Shown: positions 35,049 to 44,097, counted from the stretch's first letter. The stretch is DNA of 53,076 nucleotides from Lachnospiraceae bacterium (GCA_017514845.1 JAFWIM010000076.1:1-53076); one strand, 5' to 3'. The notes: a model not told the origin generated them from the letters alone. Numbers and translations are program-made.

Positions 35049-36224
35049 TTATATCCGTGCTACCCCCGTATCTCTCGCCGCCTGCGCGACAGCCTTTGCG
35101 ACAGCAGGACCTACGCGCGGGTCGAAAGCCTTCGGGATGATATAATCGGCAGACAGCTCATCATCGGAAATGAGGTCCGCAAGAGCTTTTGCGGCCGCCA
35201 TCTTCATCTCCTCATTGATGTCGCTCGCCCTCACATCGAATGTTCCGCGGAAGATACCCGGGAATGCCAGCACGTTGTTGATCTGATTCGGGTAGTCGGA
35301 ACGGCCTGTGGATATGACTGCCGCGCCTGCTGCCTTCGCGTCTTCCGGGAAAATTTCCGGCGTCGGGTTGGCGCACGCAAATATAATGGCATCTCTGTTC
35401 ATGGATCTCACCATATCCTGAGTCACAAGACCCGGGGCAGATACACCGATAAAGATATCGGCACCTACGAGCGCGTCCGCCAGGGAACCTGTCTCACCCT
35501 GAAGATTCGTGATCTCAGCCATCTCCTTCTTGATCCAGTTCATGCCTTCCTCACGGCCTTTATAAATCACACCGCGCCGGTCAGTCATGACGACATTCTT
35601 AAATCCCGCGGAAAGCAAAAGCTTTGTGATGGAAATGGCGGCAGCACCCGCGCCGGATGTCACGATTTTGACATCTTCCTTTTTCTTTCCGACGACCTTA
35701 AGTGCATTCATAAGCCCCGCCAGCGTGATAACTGCCGTTCCGTGCTGATCGTCGTGGAAAATCGGGATGTCACATTTTTCTTTCAGCTTCCGCTCGATCT
35801 CAAAGCATCTGGGGGCGGATATATCCTCGAGATTAATGCCGCCGAAAGATCCGGAGATGAGGTAAACCGTGTTGACGATCGTATCCACGTCCTTGGACTT
35901 GATGCAGAGCGGGAATGCGTCGACATCGCCGAAGGACTTGAACAGAACGCATTTGCCCTCCATGACCGGCATGCCGGCCTCCGGGCCGATATCGCCAAGA
36001 CCGAGGACAGCAGTGCCGTCGGTGATGACCGCGCACATGTTCCAGCGGCGTGTCAGGTCATAGCTCTTATTGACATCCTTCTGGATCTCCAGACACGGCT
36101 GGGCAACGCCCGGAGTATACGCAAGCGACAGATCCGTCTCGTTTTTGCACGGAACTGTGGCGATAACTTCGATTTTTCCCCTTTTCTGCTCATGCAGTTT
36201 GAGTGACTCTTCAGCGTAATTCAT
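35049..36224 (-). CDS. NAD(P)-dependent malic enzyme
   Basis: Oxidative decarboxylation of malate to pyruvate and CO2 in the cytoplasm. The family opening [16 protein letters not shown], the [17 protein letters not shown] block, the FHDDQHGTA motif and the Rossmann segment [16 protein letters not shown] with [10 protein letters not shown] are all present. Its 391 residues are the short bacterial form without a phosphotransacetylase tail. The ATG at 36224 has AAAGGAG upstream; in-frame codons to 36305 lie in the leader. NAD or NADP preference is not decided. It is preceded by a strong promoter and lies just downstream of the MoxR operon, upstream of the TRAP genes. Confidence 0.95.
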   Translation of the reverse strand: MNYAEESLKLHEQKRGKIEVIATVPCKNETDLSLAYTPGVAQPCLEIQKDVNKSYDLTRRWNMCAVITDGTAVLGLGDIGPEAGMPVMEGKCVLFKSFGDVDAFPLCIKSKDVDTIVNTVYLISGSFGGINLEDISAPRCFEIERKLKEKCDIPIFHDDQHGTAVITLAGLMNALKVVGKKKEDVKIVTSGAGAAAISITKLLLSAGFKNVVMTDRRGVIYKGREEGMNWIKKEMAEITNLQGETGSLADALVGADIFIGVSAPGLVTQDMVRSMNRDAIIFACANPTPEIFPEDAKAAGAAVISTGRSDYPNQINNVLAFPGIFRGTFDVRASDINEEMKMAAAKALADLISDDELSADYIIPKAFDPRVGPAVAKAVAQAARDTGVARI

Positions 36225-36307
36225 GTAATTCTCCTTTAATCTTAGTGGAATAATTGCTAATCGTGTTTCATAGGATATGCTGATATATCTTCTTTCAGAC
36301 AGCACAC

Positions 36308-36336
36308 ATTATAAGATGAAATACCGCTCGTGTCCA
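36308..36336 (-). promoter_or_regulatory. Malic enzyme promoter
   Basis: TGGACA (36331-36336), 17 nt, TATAAT (36308-36313) on the minus strand, about 84 nt before the start codon. Confidence 0.75.
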
Positions 36337-36348
36337 GCAAATACGTGT

Positions 36349-37521
36349 TCACCCGTATCGAGCTTTTTCATAGGCATCGTGAAGCTCACTAAGTTCCTTC
36401 CTGTCGATCTTCGCCTCGATTTCCATCGGCGTCATGCTGTCCGTTATTTCCTTCTGCCTGCCGGAGTCGCGCACAAGTTTTATATATCTTCTGCGTACCC
36501 TGTCCTCACGACCGAAGCCGGGCTTTGCGTTTCTCGGTCTTAGCTCCGTCTCCTCATGATCTTCCCTCGTCTCAAGCATGATCCTTTTATCCCCGTTCTC
36601 CGGAATTGCGGATCTGAACTCATAGTACAGATCCCTTACGAATCTGTAAATCAGATATATCATTATACCGGCAGCCACCGCGTAGGCAGCGAATTCAAAT
36701 GTATGCCAGAGCAGCATCAGGATCGGATGTTCCTCCATTATCTGCTCAAAGCTCGTCATTCCACCCGCCATACCCCCGGCAAGAGCATTGTCGGCATTCG
36801 GAAAAAGATGGCTGAACAGCCATACGAGCCCGATGAATATAGCTGCCATGACAAGAACAAACCCCTGCCCGATCAGATAAATGAGCTTCGCTCCGTCGAA
36901 AACAAGCCCGAGAATGACAGCGACCAGGAGCGAAGCCAGGACAAATGTGACCGCGAGAAATGTATTCATCCGCCGCATCTTCTCGTAGGGCACCCTGACA
37001 TATCTCGAGGAAGCGATGAACACGTTGTCAAGACTCTCAAAGTTTCTTCGCAATATGAAGAGAATAAGAAAAGCGGTCTCCGAGAGGACAGCGAGTAGGA
37101 TCACATTCTCTCTGCCCGTCGTAAAGCCGGCTATAAAAATTGCAAAGGGATAAATCACATGTCCGATGCCGGGGTAAATCATTCGTCTTCCCGAAATGTA
37201 GTCATAAAGAGCAACTGCCGAGATCCATGAAGCAGAAATGAGGTGGACATAGAACATGTAGGGTGCACCGAAGGTGACCAGAAGTATTCCGGCAAAATGG
37301 ACAAGGCAGAATACGACAAACGACCTGAACCTTCTTCTAAGGAGCATGGCAAGCACCAGATAGATCAGCATCTCGCACGCGCTTATGCAGATGAGCAGAG
37401 GGGGCAGATCGAACATCATCCCGAACGCGGCATCAAAGGACACGACAAGCAGGCAGTTCGAAATGGTCCGAACCGCAAAAAGTCCTGTCGTTTCCGCCTT
37501 AAAGCGCTTTGATTCATCCAT
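36349..37521 (-). CDS. Polytopic membrane protein with DUF4129-like C terminus
   Basis: A 390-residue protein with about eight to nine hydrophobic segments over residues 15-300 and a charged cytoplasmic tail. The end of the tail (RVRRRYIKLVRDSG ... DSMTPMEIEAKI ... LSELHDAYEKARYG) matches the pattern of DUF4129, which usually caps the transglutaminase protein of MoxR-DUF58 operons. Here no transglutaminase domain is present in the protein, so this looks like a membrane-only variant. It lies 14 nt after the DUF58 gene and is the last gene of the operon. The function is unknown. Confidence 0.7.
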   Translation of the reverse strand: MDESKRFKAETTGLFAVRTISNCLLVVSFDAAFGMMFDLPPLLICISACEMLIYLVLAMLLRRRFRSFVVFCLVHFAGILLVTFGAPYMFYVHLISASWISAVALYDYISGRRMIYPGIGHVIYPFAIFIAGFTTGRENVILLAVLSETAFLILFILRRNFESLDNVFIASSRYVRVPYEKMRRMNTFLAVTFVLASLLVAVILGLVFDGAKLIYLIGQGFVLVMAAIFIGLVWLFSHLFPNADNALAGGMAGGMTSFEQIMEEHPILMLLWHTFEFAAYAVAAGIMIYLIYRFVRDLYYEFRSAIPENGDKRIMLETREDHEETELRPRNAKPGFGREDRVRRRYIKLVRDSGRQKEITDSMTPMEIEAKIDRKELSELHDAYEKARYG

Positions 37522-37535
37522 AACTTTCCGCTCCG

Positions 37536-38651
37536 CTATATCTCAATGACCTGAAATGTAATTTCCGCGGGGACCGCTTTCTTCTCCGTACCCTTATCAA
37601 GGGGGCACAGCCAGTACAGACCGTCTTTCCTCCGGGCAAGCTCCAGAGCTCCGCGGATCACCTCGTCACTCCTGTCCGAGCAGATCATGAGCGTGCTGAC
37701 ATTTTCCCTGCCGGCCATGCGCACCCCGGCTCTCAGTATATCCGCAAATGCCCGCCCCTCGAGCTCCAGATCCAGCCTCGCAAGGCTCATGCCCACCGAC
37801 CTTATATGGTCAGTCGAACTGCCGGCATGAATGGAAAGTTCACGGCCTGTGATGGCATCCCTGCCATTTGATACAATGCTGACAGGAACTTTATGGTCAA
37901 TACAGCTGCCCGCGATCGTGTACGCGATCCGGATCGCGTACTCAAGGAGACGCTCAGGATTTCTCGCGCCGGGATGCGCAAGATTCAGCAGGATCTCGAC
38001 CTCCGAGCCGTAGGTGAAATCGCGAAGATTCACCATAAAATCACCTGTACGGGCAGATGCCTTCCAGTTGATCGCAGACATGGGATCCGTCGGAGCGTAC
38101 TCGCGTATTCCCCTGAAGGAGAAAACATCTTCATACATTCTGCGCCTGGCGAGCACCTCTCCGAGAAGCTTCTCGCTGATCCCCTGAAAATAGTCAAAGC
38201 TGAGCATTCTGGGAAACACGACAAGGTCTGTGTCCTGCACAAGGTGCATATAGCCCCGCTTTCCGGAAAAAAGCTCCGGCACTTCGATGTCAGAGGAATC
38301 GATGCGGTAATAACCGCGCTTTTCCGCAGTGAGGCGATGCTCTCTCATGACCTTCTCACGGGGACCGAGGCTGAAATATTCTATGACATTTGTCCGGTCG
38401 GTCACAGACGCATTCTCGTTGCCGTGCATCCGTATGTTTCGGTTCAGTTTATACTCCATGATGAGGACAGGGATGGGTATCCGCTTCGCATTGGCAACTT
38501 CCTCGACGAGCGTGAGCTCATCGCCCTCTGTGACCGTCCTCTTTGTAAAATAGACCGACGCTGACAGCTTTTTGTCCCAGACAGCCATGTATAAGGTATG
38601 AATTGCGACATACAGGATCAGTATGCCGACTGGTATCCATATGATCAGCAT
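37536..38651 (-). CDS. DUF58 (von Willebrand A-like) protein
   Basis: A 371-residue protein with one or two N-terminal membrane helices (about 3-22), a beta-rich outer-like part, and the DUF58 block FRGIREYAPTDPMSAINWKASARTGDFMV near 195-225, followed by a vWA-like fold. DUF58 proteins are paired with MoxR ATPases and thought to act in metal-dependent assembly or stress-related surface processes. The first AUG lies 2 nt after moxR's stop, so translation is coupled. Confidence 0.88.
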   Translation of the reverse strand: MLIIWIPVGILILYVAIHTLYMAVWDKKLSASVYFTKRTVTEGDELTLVEEVANAKRIPIPVLIMEYKLNRNIRMHGNENASVTDRTNVIEYFSLGPREKVMREHRLTAEKRGYYRIDSSDIEVPELFSGKRGYMHLVQDTDLVVFPRMLSFDYFQGISEKLLGEVLARRRMYEDVFSFRGIREYAPTDPMSAINWKASARTGDFMVNLRDFTYGSEVEILLNLAHPGARNPERLLEYAIRIAYTIAGSCIDHKVPVSIVSNGRDAITGRELSIHAGSSTDHIRSVGMSLARLDLELEGRAFADILRAGVRMAGRENVSTLMICSDRSDEVIRGALELARRKDGLYWLCPLDKGTEKKAVPAEITFQVIEI

Positions 38652-38653
38652 AC

Positions 38654-39619
38654 TTACCTTCCGAAATCTTCCGTCGGCACCGGGACCCGGTCCAGAACTT
38701 CCCGGATGAGATTCTCCTGTTCCTCGAAATAGCCGTAATTCTGAGTAAGCACCAGCCTGTGGGCAAGTACCGGGACCGCCACGAATTTGATATCCTCGGG
38801 CACGACATAGTCCCGCTCATTCAGCCACGCGGCGCTCTGGGCCGCATGCATGAGGGCAATCGAACCGCGCGGGCTGATGCCGGCCGCTATATCATTTCTC
38901 CCCCTTGTCGCGAGGGCAATGTCCGCGATGTAGCCGAGGAGATCCGGTCTGACGTCAATGAGTGCGGCCTCTCTTCTCGCGTCGGCTATATCCTCTGCCG
39001 ATGCTGAGCGCGCTACGCTCTCCCTGGGATCTTTGTGCATGAAGCTGTAGAGGATCCTCACCTCATCGGCCCGCTTCGGTGTTCCCAGCGATACGCGCAT
39101 GAGAAAGCGGTCGAGCTGAGCTTCGGGCAGAGGAAATGTTCCGCCCGTCTCGATCGGATTCTGGGTAGCGATGACAATAAAGGGTTCCTCAAGCTTCCTC
39201 GTCGTGCCGTCAACTGTGACCTGCCTCTCCTCCATACACTCAAGCAGACCTGACTGGGTCCTCGGAGTCGCACGGTTTATCTCGTCCGCAAGAAGAATAT
39301 TGGTGAAGATCGGGCCTCTCCTGAACTCGAATTCACCGCTCTGTTTGTTCCAGACGGAAAGACCCGTGACATCGGAGGGAAGGAGGTCCGGCGTGAACTG
39401 AATGCGTCCGAACCCGGTGTCAAACGATCTTGCCAGCAGCCTTGCGAGCGTCGTCTTCCCCGTGCCGGGCATGTCCTCAAGCAGCACATGGCCACCGGTG
39501 ATGAGCGCAATGATGACCAAGGTCGTCGCGTCAGGGTTTCCAATCAGCACTTCATTTATGTTATCTCTCACTCTTAAGAGATTTTCTCTGGCCTTGCTCA
39601 TAAGCATTCTCCAATTCAT
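38654..39619 (-). CDS. MoxR-family AAA ATPase
   Basis: A 321-residue chaperone-like ATPase. Walker A GTGKTTLARLLA lies near residue 52, Walker B LLADEINRA near 110 and sensor-like IATQNPIETGGTFPLPEAQLD near 150. It is first in a three-gene operon with DUF58 and a DUF4129-like membrane protein, the usual MoxR context; MoxR is thought to remodel or load the DUF58 partner. The start at 39619 and a second in-frame ATG at 39601 both have GGAGA boxes; the latter starts at the typical family N terminus, so either is possible. Confidence 0.92.
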   Translation of the reverse strand: MNWRMLMSKARENLLRVRDNINEVLIGNPDATTLVIIALITGGHVLLEDMPGTGKTTLARLLARSFDTGFGRIQFTPDLLPSDVTGLSVWNKQSGEFEFRRGPIFTNILLADEINRATPRTQSGLLECMEERQVTVDGTTRKLEEPFIVIATQNPIETGGTFPLPEAQLDRFLMRVSLGTPKRADEVRILYSFMHKDPRESVARSASAEDIADARREAALIDVRPDLLGYIADIALATRGRNDIAAGISPRGSIALMHAAQSAAWLNERDYVVPEDIKFVAVPVLAHRLVLTQNYGYFEEQENLIREVLDRVPVPTEDFGR

Positions 39620-39695
39620 TCATAATCTCCGGCCCGCGTATTCCGCCTCGGCGGTTCCCCGAAGCGCCGCGTGTTCGTAAAGGCCGGTCATACTC

Positions 39696-39725
39696 ATTAT
39701 AAATCGTAGCCCTGATTTTTGCCAC
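39696..39725 (-). promoter_or_regulatory. Candidate moxR operon promoter
   Basis: TATAAT at 39696-39701 with a weak -35 GTGGCA at 39720-39725 (18-nt spacing) on the minus strand, about 77 nt before the first ATG. Confidence 0.35.
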
Positions 39726-39756
39726 TCAAATACAGGTATTTACCTGCGTATAAACA

Positions 39757-39785
39757 TTGCACGATTTGCACAAATATTATATAAT
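39757..39785 (+). promoter_or_regulatory. Promoter of the phosphoribosyltransferase-like gene
   Basis: TTGCAC (39757-39762), 17 nt, TATAAT (39780-39785), about 54 nt before the ATG. Confidence 0.75.
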
Positions 39786-39790
39786 ATTTG
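39771..39790. promoter_or_regulatory. Perfect 20-bp palindrome over the -10 box
   Basis: The 10 bp CAAATATTAT is followed at once by its exact reverse complement. The palindrome contains the whole -10 box, a natural position for a repressor. A second dyad, CAGGTA-TT-TACCTG, lies at 39733-39746 upstream of the -35. Confidence 0.6.
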
Positions 39791-39838
39791 CAAATAAATT
39801 TGGACTTTTCTGTTAAATACATTGAGAAAGGAGAACGT

Positions 39839-40480
39839 ATGTTAGAATATAATAAGCTTGAATCCAAACACTACAGAAATGTGATTCTCCGTGTTGTTCC
39901 GGGACATTTTGTCACTCCGAACTCTCACACGAATTATCTGATGGATATGACAGCGATTATGCGCAGACAGGCCGAAGCCCAGGCAGTCGCGTCCGCAATG
40001 TGCGATTTCTTCGGCAGCTCCACTTCCGTCGACACCATCTGCTGCCTCGAGGGAATGGAAGTTGTAGGAGCGTATCTTGCAAATGAACTCACGCGCGCCG
40101 GCAACATCTCCAAAAATGCGCATAAGACACTCTACATTATATCCCCCGAGTACGGCATTAACGGGCAGATGATCTTCCGTGAAAACATGAATATGATGCT
40201 CAACAACAAAAATGTTCTCCTGATTCTTGCGACCGCCACCACCGGAAAGACAATAGCCAACGCGGCTGAGACTCTGAACTACTATGGAGCCAAAGTCGTT
40301 GGCATCTCCGCAATTTTCTCGGCCTGCACTGCGATCGATGGGTTCCCGATCCACTCGATCTTCGATCAGAGCGATCTGCCGGCATATCGCTCATGGAAAT
40401 CACACGACTGCAAGCTCTGCAAGCAGGGCATGAAGGTGACTGCGATCTGCAACGGTTTCGGCTACTCAATGCTGAGGTGA
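39839..40480 (+). CDS. Orotate phosphoribosyltransferase-like protein with altered PRPP loop
   Basis: A 213-residue type I phosphoribosyltransferase-fold protein like those annotated as orotate phosphoribosyltransferase in Lachnospiraceae. The position of the PRPP-binding loop reads VLLILATATTGKTI: the TTGKT turn is kept, but the two acidic residues usually before it (DD or ED) are replaced by Ala-Thr. Two Cys near the end (KLCKQG) are typical of this subfamily. The start at 39839 has AAAGGAGAA 6 nt upstream. It is transcribed alone between a palindrome-bearing promoter and a bidirectional terminator. Catalytic activity on orotate is not assured. Confidence 0.8.
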   Translation: MLEYNKLESKHYRNVILRVVPGHFVTPNSHTNYLMDMTAIMRRQAEAQAVASAMCDFFGSSTSVDTICCLEGMEVVGAYLANELTRAGNISKNAHKTLYIISPEYGINGQMIFRENMNMMLNNKNVLLILATATTGKTIANAAETLNYYGAKVVGISAIFSACTAIDGFPIHSIFDQSDLPAYRSWKSHDCKLCKQGMKVTAICNGFGYSMLR

Positions 40481-40546
40481 CCGCCTGCAGAACCAATAAG
40501 GGCTTTCACCCTGCACGCTGTAAATTCCGCGGCTGATATCAATAGC

Positions 40547-40574
40547 AAAAGGGGCTGTCAGCAGCCCCTTTTTT
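40547..40574. terminator. Bidirectional terminator
   Basis: A 7-bp perfect stem GGGGCTG/CAGCCCC (40551-40557 with 40562-40568) flanked by AAAA and TTTTTT. It separates the phosphoribosyltransferase-like gene from the convergent HAD gene. Confidence 0.85.
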
Positions 40575-40620
40575 CATGTTCATTTTCATTTCTACAGAGC
40601 CCGATTAACCTTGCCGATCG

Positions 40621-41484
40621 TCATATAAGTCCCAGCGCCTCGCACGCATTCCAGATCCCGTCATCAAACATATTCGTCGTGACATAATCTGCTGCCTGCT
40701 TGGCGGCATCTGTCCCGTTGCCCATCGCAACCCCGACACCGGCGGTCTCTAGCATGTCCAGGTCATTGACACTGTCGCCGAACGCAATCGTATCCGAGAG
40801 CGGAATTCCGAACAGTTCACAGACCTTTCGTATCCCGCTGCCCTTGGAAAAGCCGAGCGGAACACTCTCAACCACCTTCTCATTGTGAATGAGATTCTGA
40901 AAGTTGCGCTCCAGATACTTATATCCGGACTCGATATCCGCGCCGGCAGTATCGCAGCTCAGCTTGGATGCCTCCCACAGTCCGGCATTCTCCCGGATCG
41001 GAAGCCGCCGCTCGCCGAGCTGACGGTTTATAGCCTGCCCGTAGGCGTCATTTGCAAAATCTTCCATGTCAAAATAAAGATAATCACGGCCTTCAAGGAT
41101 CGGCCGAAAGCCCAGAGGCCGTATCACATCGAGCACTTCACGCAGCAGTTCATTGTCAAGGCGGTGATAAAAAATCACATCCTCATCGCGATACATGACG
41201 TCCGTGACCCCTCGCTCTTTTCTGAGTCCGCAGGTCCCGTCCTCATGTTTTATCGCCCCGGCACATTCGATCATGGTCCCGCAGCCGGACACAACGCCGT
41301 CAAACCCGAGGGCGAAAAGATCCGGGGATGTGACAAATCCTCTCGACCGGCCGGTATTTATAAATGCCAGATGCCCGTTCTCCCGGAGGGCTCTGATCGC
41401 CCGGCCTGTGCTCTCCGGAATCTCGTTGTGGAAATTCCAGAGGGTTCCGTCGATGTCAAAAAATGCTATTTTCGTATTGCCCAT
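40621..41484 (-). CDS. HAD-superfamily (Cof-type) phosphatase
   Basis: A 287-residue haloacid dehalogenase-like hydrolase. Motif I FFDIDGTLWNF carries the nucleophilic and acid Asp. Motif II lies in LAFINTGRS, and motifs III-IV are seen in FSKGSGI and FGDSVNDLDML. The large cap between motifs II and III is of the Cof/type IIB kind. Substrates are sugar or cofactor phosphates, not predictable here. The ATG at 41484 is better spaced from AGAGGA than the one two codons earlier. It overlaps the preceding glycosyltransferase gene by about 29 nt and ends the five-gene operon. Confidence 0.88.
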   Translation of the reverse strand: MGNTKIAFFDIDGTLWNFHNEIPESTGRAIRALRENGHLAFINTGRSRGFVTSPDLFALGFDGVVSGCGTMIECAGAIKHEDGTCGLRKERGVTDVMYRDEDVIFYHRLDNELLREVLDVIRPLGFRPILEGRDYLYFDMEDFANDAYGQAINRQLGERRLPIRENAGLWEASKLSCDTAGADIESGYKYLERNFQNLIHNEKVVESVPLGFSKGSGIRKVCELFGIPLSDTIAFGDSVNDLDMLETAGVGVAMGNGTDAAKQAADYVTTNMFDDGIWNACEALGLI

Positions 41485-42328
41485 ACCCATTTTCCTCTTT
41501 ATCTGACGTCTGATCCGCCTCGCCCGCGATTTCCGGCGCGCCCACGAGCTCCTTCATGTCCGCGATTTCCCCGACATCCGCGTTCTCCGCCCCACCCGCC
41601 GGAATCCTCGTCTTCGGAGTCCCTTCCTTTCGGTGCGACTCTTCATAAATCGAGACTGTCGTATAATACATATAATAAATCGTCCGCCAGTTTCGGATGG
41701 AAGATCTTCCTCCATATCTCTTTCTCATGGCGACCGGGACTTCTTTGATTCTGAAGCCCTCCCAGATCAAATCGGCGAGGGAAGCCGGTTCCGGATACGG
41801 ATTGCGGTAGTGACTGGCAAAATGCTTGACGACGTCGGCGCTGGCTGCCCGAAAGCCACTCGTCGGATCCTGGATCGCCCGGTAGCAGAACAGATAAAGG
41901 AGCAGCGATATGAACCGGCCGCCCAATCTGCGCAGGCCGCCGTTCGTATAATACTTGCCTCCCCTGATATAGCGTGAGCCGATGACAAGATCGGCCTCAC
42001 CGTCCACGATCGGCTCGATCATGTCCATGATGAACCTTGCATCGTGCTGACCGTCCCCGTCATACTGTATCGCAATGTCATAGCCGTGCAGGGCAGCGTA
42101 CCGATAGCCGGTCTGAACGGCCCTGCCTATTCCGCGATTGCGAGGGTGGGTGATGTGGGGAATATCGTTATCCACAAGGATCCTCTCCGTGCGATCCTTT
42201 GAGCCGTCGTTTATGACTATGTACTCCAGCTGCAGACTGTTCTGACGATTGAAATGGCGAACGGTCTCAATGGTGTAGAGGATGGAGGCCTCTTCATTGT
42301 AAGCAGGTATGATCAGCAGAACTTTCAT
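41456..42328 (-). CDS. GT2-family glycosyltransferase (DPM1-like)
   Basis: A 290-residue GT-A glycosyltransferase. IPAYNEEASILYTIETVRHF opens the fold, the DXD-like metal motif is IQYDGDGQHD near 92, and YRAIQDPTSGFRAA matches dolichyl-phosphate-mannose-type enzymes. There are no C-terminal membrane helices; the last about 45 residues are charged and rich in Glu and Ala. It likely glycosylates a lipid-phosphate or a surface polymer. Its ATG overlaps the stop of the C39-like gene by one base (TGATG), so the two are translated together. Confidence 0.88.
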   Translation of the reverse strand: MKVLLIIPAYNEEASILYTIETVRHFNRQNSLQLEYIVINDGSKDRTERILVDNDIPHITHPRNRGIGRAVQTGYRYAALHGYDIAIQYDGDGQHDARFIMDMIEPIVDGEADLVIGSRYIRGGKYYTNGGLRRLGGRFISLLLYLFCYRAIQDPTSGFRAASADVVKHFASHYRNPYPEPASLADLIWEGFRIKEVPVAMRKRYGGRSSIRNWRTIYYMYYTTVSIYEESHRKEGTPKTRIPAGGAENADVGEIADMKELVGAPEIAGEADQTSDKEENGYGQYENSIF

Positions 42329-42858
42329 CAGCCTTGTTTCCTCTCAATAATGTAGAACGATTTTTCCCTGATACTCCTCGCCCTGAATCTTTCTATTGTC
42401 TCAATCGGAAAATCTTTCCCGTCATTCATTCCGTTCGGATTGTGGATCAGGACCCTGCCTTCCTCCGTGATGCCCGAGAGCACCAGATAATGCGGAATGG
42501 TTGAAAACACCCCACCTGATTTCTTTGTATAGTAGATCACAGGACTTCCGCTCCGCAGCGCGTGCATGGCTACGCTCAGATCGTTCGTGGGGGTGCAGGA
42601 AAGACCGTACGCGTCCGACGCTTTAACAAAAAATACGCCCCGCGTTCCTCTTCCGGAAAGCCCGGCAAATCGTCGACCGGCCCATTTCACAAGTTCCGGA
42701 GGTTCTACATTCCGCTCCAGCAGATACGAGGCGGCCATCGCAAATGCCACAATTCCACACCCGTCTGACCGTATCGTATGCCTGTGATACGGAAGATCCG
42801 CAAATGGGCCGGTCCGCTGGTAATAATATGGCATCTTCTCATGCATATCGGTAATCAT
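42328..42858 (-). CDS. C39-like cysteine peptidase
   Basis: A 176-residue papain-fold protein of the peptidase C39-like type. The catalytic Cys is in IRSDGCGIVAFAMAASYLL near residue 23, with His in TIPHYLVLSGI and Asn/Asp in IHNPNGM. There is no signal peptide or transporter domain, so it is not a bacteriocin exporter; stand-alone members are uncharacterised peptidases or deamidases. The ATG at 42858 has GGAGGAT upstream. It sits between NADAR and GT2 genes, one base overlapping the latter. Confidence 0.75.
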   Translation of the reverse strand: MITDMHEKMPYYYQRTGPFADLPYHRHTIRSDGCGIVAFAMAASYLLERNVEPPELVKWAGRRFAGLSGRGTRGVFFVKASDAYGLSCTPTNDLSVAMHALRSGSPVIYYTKKSGGVFSTIPHYLVLSGITEEGRVLIHNPNGMNDGKDFPIETIERFRARSIREKSFYIIERKQG

Positions 42859-42894
42859 AGCTGATCCTCCGGATGTTGACAGCTGCTGCATGTA

Positions 42895-44097
42895 TCACAG
42901 CAGGGCCTTAAAGAATTTGAGCAGGACTCCGTCCCCGATCGAATGTCTGACCAGAGCCCCTTCCGCAAAATAATCCGCTCTGAAATGCCAGGCAACACAG
43001 GCAAGTATCTCCTCCCTTGTAAGACCTTGAATCCAGGCCACGTCCGGGTTGGATATCATTCTGACGTCGAGCGCCGAATTATCAATTATCTCATAGTAAT
43101 CAGCCGGCGTAAGTCCGGCTTTCCGGGCTCCGGGCACGAATTCATCGTAGATGAAGCTGCCAAGGCCCGCATGTTCATCGCCCGGCCTGTTCTTCTGATA
43201 ACCGGCCGCCCACGCATGGAGCCCCTCATCGCGGGTGAACATTTCAAGGAGTGTCATGAATTTGGCGCAGAACACATGGATGCGGTCATAGCGGGCATTC
43301 GCGTACAGCCGGCGGGAAATGTCATACACATCCTGCTTCAGATCGAAAAAGCCCAGCACCGGGACAGCCGCACCCTCTTTCGCGCGGATCTTCTTCTCCC
43401 ATTCAGCCAGCGATGTGCCGGCGTCCATGAAGCTCTGGCGCGTGAAGTTATTTGCAAATGTATCCACGTAGGCCATCACGCTCCTGCCGTATGACGGATG
43501 ATTGGCAAGGGCTGCCGCCGACATATTCCACTCGTCGTTGGCCTCCGCGTTCATCGCGTCCTCAAAACAGAGATTCTCCTCCCCGACTGCCATCTCAAGC
43601 TGCCGTATCTCATCCCGTACTTCCATTAAGATATTGCCGAGGTCGTTTTTACCGTTCCAGTTCTCCGGACTCTTCCACCGCATATCGCGCAGGCTGATCC
43701 CGACACCCCAGTTCTTATCCAGATGCGAGCACTCGGCCAGCAGCGCATTGCCGGTCGCAAGGAGTTCCTGCCTCAGTTCCGGGTGCTGCATGAATTTTGC
43801 AAATACAGCCCGCCTGACCACGATCCTGCAGATCCAGTGCCACTTATTCTTTATCCGCGTATACTCCGGAAAAGCATTGTCCCCGGCAATATTCTCCATG
43901 ACAGCCGGGTCATCTGAATTCATGATTTCTTTCGCCAGATCGTATCGCCCTGCCAGCATGACTTTGTGATACATCACATACTGTTCCACGCTGGAAAAGC
44001 GAAGTCCGGCATATCTGAACTCCGCGGGGTACCAGTTGCTCATGCAGCCGTGTTCCTCCGTCGGGAGATGAAAACCTATTACTGTTGTGTCCGCCAT
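42895..44097 (-). CDS. NADAR-domain protein with DUF6508-like C terminus
   Basis: A 400-residue protein. Residues about 5-165 form a NADAR (DUF1768) domain: LSNWYPAEF-like MSNWYPAEFRYAGLRFSSVEQ, then MLAGRYDLAKEIMNS, ELLATGNALLAECSHLDKNWGVG. Family members act on ADP-ribosylated guanine or NAD-derived N-glycosides. Residues about 280-398 end in EEILACVAWHFRADYFAEGAL and resemble DUF6508; the middle part (about 190-280) is unassigned. GGAG precedes the ATG by 7 nt. The gene follows the ADP-ribosylglycohydrolase by 15 nt, so the two ADP-ribose-type enzymes are co-expressed. The joint role is inference. Confidence 0.8.
   Translation of the reverse strand: MADTTVIGFHLPTEEHGCMSNWYPAEFRYAGLRFSSVEQYVMYHKVMLAGRYDLAKEIMNSDDPAVMENIAGDNAFPEYTRIKNKWHWICRIVVRRAVFAKFMQHPELRQELLATGNALLAECSHLDKNWGVGISLRDMRWKSPENWNGKNDLGNILMEVRDEIRQLEMAVGEENLCFEDAMNAEANDEWNMSAAALANHPSYGRSVMAYVDTFANNFTRQSFMDAGTSLAEWEKKIRAKEGAAVPVLGFFDLKQDVYDISRRLYANARYDRIHVFCAKFMTLLEMFTRDEGLHAWAAGYQKNRPGDEHAGLGSFIYDEFVPGARKAGLTPADYYEIIDNSALDVRMISNPDVAWIQGLTREEILACVAWHFRADYFAEGALVRHSIGDGVLLKFFKALL

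Noticed and set aside
34905..36206. 433-codon plus-strand frame opposite malic enzyme
   Set aside because: It is antisense to a gene with strong family motifs.
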